From DSCS01 sp035391585 (lineage in GTDB: Bacteria > Macinerneyibacteriota > Macinerneyibacteria > Macinerneyibacteriales > DSCS01), in NCBI GenBank assembly GCA_964574875.1, contig CAZNOX010000001.1:152982-216981 (forward strand): a DNA stretch of 64,000 nucleotides. The letters run 5' to 3'. Position numbers and translations under genes: made by a program. Under the pieces are notes generated by a model, which saw only the letters and a program-made list of their open reading frames with translations, ran no database searches and was not told the DNA's origin. Every line of letters begins with the position of its first letter. The first letter of the stretch is position 1. Positions 35,050-44,700 of the stretch are shown piece after piece.

Positions 35050-38000
35050 CTATGAACGAGTGCTCTCCTCCTCTCCCCTGTCAAGAGGAAGACGGCCGCT
35101 GATAAGAAGGGAGTGGTAGGCCTTCTCTGCAATCATCGTTCCCAGAAGCTGAAAATAGGCCCGGTCAGACGTGGCCGAGTAGCGGTCGGAATCGATATCG
35201 AGATAGACAGAGGCTGTTGTCTTTTTATTCATCTGCGCTTTCCAGATCAGAGTGCCTTTTCCTTCGTCAGAGACAAGGGACGGATCGGTGATGATCCGGC
35301 TGCTTTCCCCTCTGAGTCCCAGACAGAGAAGATTCCGGGGATGCTCCATGACCACAAAGAGCGACCGTGCATGAAAATAGGCCACCAGCAGATTGAAGAT
35401 CTCCCTGACCATGGTCTCCGGTCCGGTAATGGGCCTGATCTTCTGGGCCATGTCAAAGACAGCATCGATCTTTTCACTTTCCCGGACAGGATCCCTGAGA
35501 GCTTTTTCTTCGGCTTCTCTTTCCCTCCGCCGGGGGACACCCCGGATGGAGACACTCCTGTTCCTTCCGGTCTCTTTGGCATAAAAGAGCGCTTCATCAG
35601 CCTTGGCCACAAGCTCCTCCAGAGTTGTTCCGTCGCCGGGGTAGAGTGCATACCCGATACTGCAGGTCAGCTTGTAATTCTGGTTCAACACTGAATTTTC
35701 GGTGTTTTTCCTGATCCGGTCGATGATCGTCCCACTGTCTGCATCACGGGGAACCATCATGGAGACAGAGAACTCTTCACCACCGTACCGTCCTACGATA
35801 TCACTCATGCGGACTGTGTTTTTGATAACGCGCCCCATCTCTTTCAACACGGAGTCTCCCCGTGAATGTCCGTAGGTATCGTTGATATTCTTGAAATGAT
35901 CCAGATCCAGGATGGCGATGATCGCCTGCTGCTCTCTCTTATCGGCGTACCCCAGAAGGTCTTTTGAGAGATTGCTCCAGTGCTCTCTCTTATAGAGGCC
36001 GGTGAGCCGGTCCAGGAGTGCCGTCTTCTTTAAATAATCGTAGTAGCCGGCGGCATTGATATAATCCCGGAAGGGGCCGAGTCCTTCGGTGATCTCTTTA
36101 TCCGGATAGAGGAGAAGCCGTGTGGTATCCAGGTAGAGGCATCCTCTCAACGCAAAGTAGTGATAACTCGATTGTCTGTTTTCCCGGACCCTGTTTTTCC
36201 CGCGGCCCAATTTCTCGATATCCAGTACTGGAATGATCAGAATCCCGGTCAGGCTTCGTCCCTGGTGCTTCTCTTCCCTGTGGAAAAAGATGTCTCTGTG
36301 CGTTTTTTCAAAAAGGATCTCGTTGAGAAGATCGCGCCTCATGGGGACCGGGGGGTGGCAGCGCCCCTCCTTCTCCATGACCAACTCTTCTGTCCATCCC
36401 GAGTAGAGGTCATATTCAAAAAAAGCTCCCCGTGTCATCCCGGTAATATCCATGAGATCCGTGAGGATCGTCTTGTAGAGGCCTGCTCCTTCGCTCACCG
36501 GGGAGAGTTGGTAATCTTTCAGCGCCCGTCGTTTATCATCTGCGATCTTTTTCTGTGCAATACGGCGATGAGTTTCCCGGAAAGCTTCGGGAAGGCCTGT
36601 GACCGGATCGATCCCGTGTCGGGACAGGAGATGATGATGAAAGGCCCATTCCTTGTTGTTTTCCATGAAAGAGGTCCTGTACTGGAGGGGAATGGTGTTC
36701 AGCCACTCTTTCATTTGAACGAAGAGATCAAGAAGCCTGTCATAGAAGAGAGCGGACCCCTCTTCGCTGTTCTCCACCAAAAGGTGAAGTGTAGAGAGCA
36801 TCTGTGACGAACTGAAAAAAGGAGCCCGGGATACCCTTGCAAAGGCCTCCTTGTTTCCCAGAAGGGCTCTCAGAAGATCGGCACGGTTTTTTTCAGACTC
36901 GTCCTCTGCTTCAGTCTCATACTCGTCCATGACTTCCAGAAAGTGCGACGCCAGGGCATCCTCTCCTCTCAGCAGAGCCTGTTCGGCTCCATGGATGAGG
37001 AGCGTGCGATAATGCGTCTTATCTTCCTCCGATTGAAACTGCGAAAAGAGCGACTTCATGAGTGATGTCAACGCCCCCGGCCCCTCCTCCTCTGCCCGGC
37101 CAGTGACACAGACAAGGTGATATTCCACGCATTCGCGGAGTGATGACCGGTTGCCATAAAACTTCCCGGCCTCTTTCAGAGCTTTCCGTGCCTGCGTCCT
37201 GTCCCCCATCTCATAGAGGAGATCGGCCAGAAGATAGTTCATCTTCGCCCGTTCACGCGCACCTTTTTCATCTTCCAGATAGTGGAATCCTTTGACAATG
37301 ACATCATAGGCCTTGTCATAGAGGTGAAGCGTCTTATAAGCCTGGGCCAGGTTCATGGTATTCACGGTTGCCGCATGGAAGTAGCGGATCCGTTCTGCCG
37401 CCCGGATAGCACGGATCCAGGAGGAGATCGCCTCTTCATACTCTCCCCGGTCGATATTGATGATCCCGGTGTTGGTCGAGACGATGGCCACGAGCCTCTG
37501 ATTATCGAGCCGCTGGGCGATCTCCAGGCCCCGGTTGAAATATTCAAGCGCCTGCTCATACTCCCTGTTCCTCCGGTAGGCAATGGCCCGTCCATTGTAG
37601 GCATTGAACTCCGTATCAAGTGAGAGGTGTTCCCGGTGCTTTTCAACCAGGGTGAGCATCTCTTCAGCTGTCTCTTTGATCTTTTCGTTATTCTGATTAT
37701 CCATTGAGGTGACCAGGAGCTGGTTGAGAATGAGAGACTGTCTGTTTTCATCCAGCCCGTAAATCATCTCCCGAAACTTCTCCACAGTCTCTTCCACCTT
37801 GTCGTATTCTCCATCGATCACGTAATGCATCAGAAGATTATTGAAGACACTCCCCCACTCCTCAGGGTGATCAGCCGGTCCTTTTTTTATAAAATCAAGG
37901 AGCGATGCGACCTGATGCTCGTCCCGGCTTTGATCAATGACAAGTCGATAGCTTTCAAAAAGGATCCGGCGCAGCGGGGTATCCGCATAAGTCTTCATCT

Positions 38001-39846
38001 GTTCTAAGATCACATCGCGGCTGATGGACCGCTGAACATCAATATCATCCAAAATCTGATAAAGCCTGAAAAGATTCACCCCGAGAAGATCATGAACAGA
38101 ATGATGAAACTGCAAAAAGAGGTGCCGGAAAAATCTGTGATGAAGGGACTGTTCCCGAACACCCAATTGAAGATAGGTGTCCATGGCCTTCTGATACGCT
38201 TCGGCTCCGAACCCGGAGTTCAATGCAAGATAGACATAACTTTCCAGATAGGAGAGTTCCCGGAATCCGTTCTCTTCAAAATAGTCCAGAACGCGGCGGG
38301 CCAGGGCGGGATCCACACTCTTCTTTTCAGAGTCCATGAGGGAAGAGAGCCGGAAGACAGTGAACAAGTCATCCTGATAGGCAACATCCTGACGCTCAAA
38401 GGACTCCAGGGCTTTTTTCATGGAAGGAGGAGCCTTCTCCGTAAATGCCAGCGGAATCTTTCCCCCCATGGCCCGCGCGAGTGCCAGAACCTCTTTGGCA
38501 TCAATCTCCGATGTCCCTTTTTCTGCTTTGAAACTGAGCCCCGGTGCGAAACACTTCTGTGGATGCAAAAAAACACCCCGGCTGTCATGAAGCTCGAAAC
38601 ACCCCTCTTCACCTGCCTTTTTCAAACTTTTCATGATCAGGGCTGGTTCACCTTCGCTTTGCCGGATCACCTCCCGGGCAATATCACGAGGATCATCAAG
38701 GAAGATAAAGTAATATTGGAGGATACGGGCCGCTTCTTTTTCATCCAGGCGTGCCATTGTCAGGGGCACCATCCCTTTCAGAGGTCGTCTGTTCCAGGCG
38801 ATGATCCGAAGGTCTTTGGGCTGGAAACGCCTGGAGAGATAATTTAAAAACCTCATATCGTCTTCTGTCAGCCTGTCTGCACGCCCAAAGCCCAAAAGAA
38901 CCGGGCCTGTGGCGGTTTTGTTCTCCAGTGACCGAACAGCTTTCGTCCGGAACTCTTCAGGAGTCCGCAGGCGGGACTCTCTCTCTTTCTCTTCAGGATG
39001 CTCAAGATATTTGATGATCCGTTCAGCAGGGGAGATCGTCTCCTCTTCCATACCGAAATACTCGTACCCTTTGGACTGGAACAGGGGGATCAATCCCTGA
39101 TACCAGAGACAGGCATTCTCTTCAGAGGCGTAATCAAAGAGAAGCATGAGTGATTCCGGCGTCTCCAGGAGAGGGATCTCCCTCTCCCAAAGGATCAGGG
39201 CTCCGGGAAACGGGGTGGAGCGGACATGCTCCCTGACGACAGCGGCCTGAATGCTGTCGGAGATCACCTCTTTATGGGGAAAGTAGAGCCTGAGGTCCAT
39301 CACATCCTTTTCTGAAATCCTGTATCCGGCTTCGTCCATGAGACGCACAAAAGAGAGCAGGTCGGCCCGCCGTCCCATGTCGATGTCCACGTAAAGGGGG
39401 CTCATATCAAAAAAAACGACTTTCCCGTCACGGGTCTTTAAAACGTTGCTCTCCCGGAGGTCTCCGTGATATGTCCCGTTGGCATGGAGAAAAGAGATGA
39501 GGGCATAAAGGCTGTTGATCAGCTCCTCTTTATTCTTCGAATTCATATGAAAGAGCTCCGGCATCTTGTCCGCAATATAAAAAGAGCGGCCGCTGTCCGT
39601 AAAACGGCCGTCGATACTCATCAGGCTGTGAAAAGAACGGATGGGACGCAGAAGCGGGTGGCGATAGAGAGAAGTGGCCATATACTCTTTCTTCAGAAGG
39701 TCTTTCTGAAACTTCTCTTCAGAAACGGTCATTTTAAGAATGAGTTCTCTTTCGGGGGAAAAGAGGTCCCCGGCTTCATAAACGATGAAATTGTCGTTAC
39801 TGTTGAGAAGCTGTTTTATGGTAAAACGCCCGTTGAGCAGTCTCAT
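35050..39846 (-). CDS. Giant kinase-fold/degenerate STAND/TPR/GGDEF signalling protein (paralogue 2)
   Basis: 1598 residues, soluble. Residues 1-200 are a protein-kinase-like fold with Lys38 (LILKMTV), HGDLRESN (127-134) and Asp147 in FFDMSP, which replaces DFG. Residues 200-430 look like an AAA/STAND ATPase without a Walker A loop (LMLLFDYASEENA where GxxGxGK is expected), keeping Walker-B-like FGRADRLTEDD and a sensor-like AWNRRP. Residues 600-1000 are TPR repeats (AIAYRRNREYEQALEYFNRGLEI). Then come a GAF-like region, a GGDEF domain with RMSD inhibitory site and GGEEF at 1355-1359, and a C-terminal domain of about 150 residues. It should make c-di-GMP under control of the large sensor part. 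Last gene of the operon from 46474. Confidence 0.85.
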   Translation of the reverse strand: MRLLNGRFTIKQLLNSNDNFIVYEAGDLFSPERELILKMTVSEEKFQKDLLKKEYMATSLYRHPLLRPIRSFHSLMSIDGRFTDSGRSFYIADKMPELFHMNSKNKEELINSLYALISFLHANGTYHGDLRESNVLKTRDGKVVFFDMSPLYVDIDMGRRADLLSFVRLMDEAGYRISEKDVMDLRLYFPHKEVISDSIQAAVVREHVRSTPFPGALILWEREIPLLETPESLMLLFDYASEENACLWYQGLIPLFQSKGYEYFGMEEETISPAERIIKYLEHPEEKERESRLRTPEEFRTKAVRSLENKTATGPVLLGFGRADRLTEDDMRFLNYLSRRFQPKDLRIIAWNRRPLKGMVPLTMARLDEKEAARILQYYFIFLDDPRDIAREVIRQSEGEPALIMKSLKKAGEEGCFELHDSRGVFLHPQKCFAPGLSFKAEKGTSEIDAKEVLALARAMGGKIPLAFTEKAPPSMKKALESFERQDVAYQDDLFTVFRLSSLMDSEKKSVDPALARRVLDYFEENGFRELSYLESYVYLALNSGFGAEAYQKAMDTYLQLGVREQSLHHRFFRHLFLQFHHSVHDLLGVNLFRLYQILDDIDVQRSISRDVILEQMKTYADTPLRRILFESYRLVIDQSRDEHQVASLLDFIKKGPADHPEEWGSVFNNLLMHYVIDGEYDKVEETVEKFREMIYGLDENRQSLILNQLLVTSMDNQNNEKIKETAEEMLTLVEKHREHLSLDTEFNAYNGRAIAYRRNREYEQALEYFNRGLEIAQRLDNQRLVAIVSTNTGIINIDRGEYEEAISSWIRAIRAAERIRYFHAATVNTMNLAQAYKTLHLYDKAYDVIVKGFHYLEDEKGARERAKMNYLLADLLYEMGDRTQARKALKEAGKFYGNRSSLRECVEYHLVCVTGRAEEEGPGALTSLMKSLFSQFQSEEDKTHYRTLLIHGAEQALLRGEDALASHFLEVMDEYETEAEDESEKNRADLLRALLGNKEAFARVSRAPFFSSSQMLSTLHLLVENSEEGSALFYDRLLDLFVQMKEWLNTIPLQYRTSFMENNKEWAFHHHLLSRHGIDPVTGLPEAFRETHRRIAQKKIADDKRRALKDYQLSPVSEGAGLYKTILTDLMDITGMTRGAFFEYDLYSGWTEELVMEKEGRCHPPVPMRRDLLNEILFEKTHRDIFFHREEKHQGRSLTGILIIPVLDIEKLGRGKNRVRENRQSSYHYFALRGCLYLDTTRLLLYPDKEITEGLGPFRDYINAAGYYDYLKKTALLDRLTGLYKREHWSNLSKDLLGYADKREQQAIIAILDLDHFKNINDTYGHSRGDSVLKEMGRVIKNTVRMSDIVGRYGGEEFSVSMMVPRDADSGTIIDRIRKNTENSVLNQNYKLTCSIGYALYPGDGTTLEELVAKADEALFYAKETGRNRSVSIRGVPRRREREAEEKALRDPVRESEKIDAVFDMAQKIRPITGPETMVREIFNLLVAYFHARSLFVVMEHPRNLLCLGLRGESSRIITDPSLVSDEGKGTLIWKAQMNKKTTASVYLDIDSDRYSATSDRAYFQLLGTMIAEKAYHSLLISGRLPLDRGEEESTRS

Positions 39847-39873
39847 ATCCGCCTTCTCTCCTTCCGGGTTCCA

Positions 39874-40842
39874 TCACCCGTGCTCTTCACGCCCCATGGA
39901 TTCCATGAGACGCATGGCATTCTGACAGGCGATCTTTTCGCACTCTCCCGTACTGAATCCCGCTTTTTCAAAAGCCCGGAAAAGACGGGGCATGCCTGAA
40001 TAATCTTCGATCTCCAGGGGACAGAAGATCCCGTCGAAATCACTCCCCAGAGCACACACGTCTATTCCCCCGCGTTGCTTCAGGTGTTTCATATGCCTGA
40101 CGATCCCGTCAATGGTCCCTTTTTCTCCGGTTCCGAGAAATGCGGCTGAAAAATTGATTCCGACCACCCCTCCGTGATCAGCGACAGTCCGGATCATATC
40201 ATCCGTCAGGTTTCGTGGATGAGACACCAGTTCCCGGCAGCAGGAGTGGCTAGCCACAAAAGGCCCGTTCAGGATCTCCGCCACATCACCGAACCCTGCG
40301 TCTGACAGGTGAGAGACATCCACGAGGATTCCTTTCCTCTCCATTGTCCTGATGATCTCCTTCCCCAGGGGGGTCAGCCCTTTTTCGGTATGGATCCAAT
40401 CTTTATTGGGATACCCCAGAGAGTTAGGGAAATTCCAGGTGAGGGTGATCAGGCGGACCCCTTTCTCATACAGTGTCTCAAGATCGTCTTCTGTTGTGAT
40501 GATCCCGCCTTCTTCCAGAGTCAGCACGGCGCTGATGCTCTCTTTATCACTGTTCCTTTGGATATCCTCATGAGTGAAAGCCGCCTCCAGGCCGCGATTC
40601 TCTTCGATTTCTTCATAAAAACGGTCGATCATGGAAAAAGCATATTGCCGATACTCATCGATTGATTTCTCCGGATCGTTCATCAAGATAAATGCGGCAA
40701 ACAATTGTGCCTGAGCTCCCCCTTCTCTCAACTTCTCCATATCGACGTGATACTCATTGGAGTCAAACCGTCCGCCGTACGTCAGAGTACGCCACAGGGT
40801 ATCACAATGGAGGTCGATGACAGGGAAAAAAGGCGTCATCAC
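39874..40842 (-). CDS. M19 membrane dipeptidase (renal dipeptidase type)
   Basis: A 322-residue amidohydrolase-fold enzyme. Zinc-site motifs in order: IDLHCDTLW (His-x-Asp), Glu in LTLEEGG, VDVSHLSDAG, VASHSCCRELVSHPRNL and LGSDFDG near the end. By family it hydrolyses dipeptides including those with D-residues. There is no obvious signal peptide, so it may be cytoplasmic here. The start is GTG at 40842 or the adjacent ATG at 40839; the stop of the upstream lipoprotein is one base away, indicating coupling. It sits between the two giant cyclases in one operon. Confidence 0.9.
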   Translation of the reverse strand: MMTPFFPVIDLHCDTLWRTLTYGGRFDSNEYHVDMEKLREGGAQAQLFAAFILMNDPEKSIDEYRQYAFSMIDRFYEEIEENRGLEAAFTHEDIQRNSDKESISAVLTLEEGGIITTEDDLETLYEKGVRLITLTWNFPNSLGYPNKDWIHTEKGLTPLGKEIIRTMERKGILVDVSHLSDAGFGDVAEILNGPFVASHSCCRELVSHPRNLTDDMIRTVADHGGVVGINFSAAFLGTGEKGTIDGIVRHMKHLKQRGGIDVCALGSDFDGIFCPLEIEDYSGMPRLFRAFEKAGFSTGECEKIACQNAMRLMESMGREEHG

Positions 40843-40843
40843 T

Positions 40844-41722
40844 TTAAAGGCCGTTCCATCCGGCCAGCCTGGCCCAGAGCCACCAGGCAGCGTAAGCTTT
40901 GAGGTTCCCGTTCAAGGCCTGGGTATGAGCGGGATAACAGAGGTACCAATCCACCCCGGATGTGTGGGCCTCCTGCCATTGCAGGGCCCAATTGGCATCA
41001 CGGGTCTGATCTCCGTTGGAATCATAATCGCAGTTATCATTGGCCAGCTTTGAGAGATACTCCCCTCCGTCGGGGTCGTAACTCTCGATATCGGCAAAAT
41101 CATAGAGGATCTTTTCATATTGACGGCAGTAGGCCCTGATCTGCTCATTACGCTGATTCAGGTTCCCGTCTATGCCTGTCCCGTCCAGATGTCCGGTCAT
41201 ATAGACAAAAGCGACTCCGGGATAATCGATTTCCAGCTGATTCATGAGATTCAGGTATGTGAGAATATTATCTTCTGTCGCATCGGAGACTTGTCCGCAC
41301 CAGGACCAGATCACCACATTGCACTCGGGATGGCTGTCGAGATAACTCCTGGTGGCCTGGGCCCAGGAGGTCCTGTCGGGGTTTCCCAGGTCGATGGCTC
41401 CGCTGAACGGAGTATCCTGGAGGTCGAGAGCCCCTCCGCTGCCGCCTTCGTTCCAGGTATAGAGACCCTCTCCTCCCATAAAAGCATCCAGGGCGTTCAT
41501 TCCGGTGATGATCTGGCTTCCGTGAGACGTATGGCCGTAAGCGATGTGAAGATTTGACTTGGCCGCCTCAATGGCCGATTCCGGAACCACCGTAATATCT
41601 GTGCAGAGATGATCCACCACAAACCCGTCACTGAAGACGGGATCAAGGATCCTTGACTCTGTCTTGGCACATCCTGTTAAAAGAACAGGCAGGAAAATAA
41701 GGAAAAATAATGTCCTCTTCAT
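40844..41722 (-). CDS. Exported lipoprotein, possible SGNH-like hydrolase
   Basis: A 292-residue lipoprotein (lipobox LTGC, Cys18). Conserved-looking motifs are AYGHTSHGSQI (about 61-71), VIWSWCGQVSDATEDN and FVYMTGHLDGTG, spaced as strand-loop-helix units of a flavodoxin-like or SGNH-like fold; a His near the end (YPAHTQALNG) could complete a catalytic set. I do not recognise a named family and the hydrolase idea is inference. An Asp/Asn-rich loop (DNCDYDSNGDQTRD) resembles a calcium site. It lies 24 bases after the first giant cyclase gene and abuts the dipeptidase gene. Confidence 0.65.
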   Translation of the reverse strand: MKRTLFFLIFLPVLLTGCAKTESRILDPVFSDGFVVDHLCTDITVVPESAIEAAKSNLHIAYGHTSHGSQIITGMNALDAFMGGEGLYTWNEGGSGGALDLQDTPFSGAIDLGNPDRTSWAQATRSYLDSHPECNVVIWSWCGQVSDATEDNILTYLNLMNQLEIDYPGVAFVYMTGHLDGTGIDGNLNQRNEQIRAYCRQYEKILYDFADIESYDPDGGEYLSKLANDNCDYDSNGDQTRDANWALQWQEAHTSGVDWYLCYPAHTQALNGNLKAYAAWWLWARLAGWNGL

Positions 41723-41746
41723 AAGACCTCCTCCGGGTTTGACATC

Positions 41747-44700
41747 CTACTCGTTCTGGACAGTATGAAAGGATGCCAGGAAAACCTTTTCGCTGATCAT
41801 ATTTCCAAGCATAGTGAAAAAACGGGTATCTTTTTGGATCGAATAGCGGTCCGACTCTATTTCAAGGTAGACAGAGACGCTATAATGCTCATGGATCACA
41901 TAGGTGTTCACTTTTGACCCTGCAATACCGCTGTCAGAATCCGTTTCTCTCGTTTCGACGCCCTGAGCCGATGCTTTTTTTTCATAGACATGGAAATGGC
42001 CGTTTCCTCCAAGAACGATGGCCAGCCGCGTAGCCTGAAAGAGGGAGACAAGGATATCATAGATATCCGAGATGATCACGGCAACCGGCTTGAGGGGGTC
42101 GATCTTTTCCTGTAGAGCCAGCAGGGCGTCCAGTTTTTCTTTTTCACGGACAGGGTCATCAATGGCTTTTTTGCTCTTGTGCTTTTCTCCGGCCATGTGA
42201 TCCGGCATAGTCTCAAAGGCGATGGTGACGTTGCGCCCGCTTGATTTGGCATAAAAGAGAGCTTCGTCAGCCTGTCCCAGAAGAGTATCCAGGAGTTCTG
42301 CATCACGCGGATAGAGGGCATACCCGATACTCACAGTCAGGTTGAATTTTTTATTCAGGGCTGAGTTTTGAATATCAGCCCGGACCCGGTCAATGATCCC
42401 TGATGAGGTCGATTGCGGGGGGACCATCATGGCCAGGACGATCTCCTCACCTCCGTATCGGCCCACAATATCCGTAGCCCGTACAGTCTCTTTGATCATG
42501 GCACTCACATCTTTCAAAACAGCATCTCCGCGCGCATGTCCGTACCGGTCATTGATATTTTTGAAATGATCGATATCAAGGATAGCGATGATGACCTTCT
42601 GGTCATTGTTCAAAGCATAATCCATAAGATTCTTCGTCAGATTAAGCCAATGCTCCCGTTTATAGAGGCCCGTAAGTTTGTCCATGAGAGCTGTCTGCTT
42701 CAGGTAATCATAATATCCGGCAGCATTGATATAATCCCTCAAAGGCCCCAGGCCTTCTGTGACACTCTTGTCAGGGACCAGAAGCATCCTGTCACTGTCC
42801 AGATAGAGACAGCCGCGTAAGGCAAAATAGTGAAAGCTGGACTGACGCTTCTCATCACCCCGGAACTTGTTATGTCCCAGCTTTTCAATATCAAGGACCG
42901 GGATCACCATAACAGCGCTCACTGAGGGGCCTCTTGTTTCGGATTCTTGCCTGAACGCGATCTCCCGGTGAGAACTTTCGAAGAGGACATCACTGATGGC
43001 TTCTTTATTCACAGGAAGGGGCGGATGATACCCTGTTCCCAGGTCCAGAAGGACTTTCTGCTGCCATCCCTCATACATGTCATACTCAAAATAGGCCGCA
43101 CGTGTCAAGCCTGTGATCCTGAGCAGGTCTTTGAGAATAGACCGGTAAAGAGCCTCACCTTCTCCCATGGAAGACAACCTGTAGTTCTTCAAGGCCCTGC
43201 TCTTCTCCCGGCGCATGTACCGCTGAGCTGTGCTGCTGTGATTGCGGCGGAAATCATCCAGGGAGAATCCTTCGATCTCATATCCAAGTCCCTGAAGAAG
43301 ATCGTGGTGAAACCGCCACTCCAGGTTGTTTATCATAAACGATTCCCTGTACTCATACGGAATATGGTTCAGCCAGCGGTTCATAATAGAGAGAAGCTGG
43401 GCGCAATATTCCAGGTGCAGGGGAGACTTCCGATCCTCTTTCATGATCAGGGCATGGAGGATAAACATGGAACGGGAATATCCCGTAAACTCCCCGAGAA
43501 CCTCGTTCGCGAACTCTTCACTTTCTCCACTGAGAAAACGGATGACATCCATGACCTGGCGGTCACCCGGCTCCAGTGTCTCCAGTGAAGAGCTGCTGAT
43601 CCTTTTGACATAATCTGCTGCATCCCGTAGATTTCCCGAACAGAGGGACTGAAGAGCAGCGGTGAGGAGGATGAGGCTGTAATAGGATCTGTCCTCCTCC
43701 GAGGAAAAACGGGAAAAGAGATCTTCAATAAAACCATCCATGGCCTCTTTCCCCTCTTTTTGAAAAAGAAGAGAGGCCTTGACATTGAAATATTCATAAC
43801 TCACTTTCAGAGCATCCCGTTCCTCATAGAAGTGAGCGGCTTCTGTTAAATGGATGTCTGCCTTTCGGAAATCCCCCAGTTCCATGAGCATGTCCGCATA
43901 GAGAAGATGCAGTTTGGAGTTTTCCCTCACTGTGGGTGCTTCTGCAAGATAGAGTTCGATTTTTTTAAACGTGGCCAGGGCCTGTTTATACTGATGAAGA
44001 AGCTTAAAGACCAAAGAAAGATTGATGGAGTTGGTGACCATGGAAAAATAGATCCTGGCTTGTTCGGCCGCTTTCACAGCACTGGTCCATGACGCGGTGC
44101 AAGCTTCATAATCGCCTGAATAGTAATGGATGACTCCGATATTGGTAGCGACGATCGCTTCATAGCGATAGTTCTCGAGGAGCCTGGCGATTTCAAGGGC
44201 TTTCTTATAATGGTCCAGGGCCTCGGAGAGACGCCCTTGCCGGCGGAGGACGATCGCCAGATTATTATGGCTGCTGAAATGGGCATCCAGGCCTGTACTC
44301 TCTTTCTTTTTCTCCACGGTCTCAAGCATGGCCTGTGCAGCCTCCTGCATTTTTTCAAGATTCATCTTATCCATATAACAGGAAAACATCTCATTCATGA
44401 TCATGACCCGGTTTTCATCATCCAGAGAGTCGATAAGAGGCCTGTACTCCTCCATGAGTTTTTCCATCTCTTCGTACAATCCCAGAAACTTGAGTTTCAG
44501 GAGGACATGCCGGAGAATGAGGGGCCAGGTCTCCGCTTCACTTTTCTCCTCTTTCAGGAGAGAAAGCATCTCTTTGACGTCGTCCAGAGTCGTCTTGTCA
44601 TCCAGAGTGAGTCTCATCGCCTTGACGATGTGGCGCTCTTTCTCTGTCGAGGCGTTCTTCTCAAGCTTCTCCAGTAAAAGAGTGTTCTCATAGAAATGAT

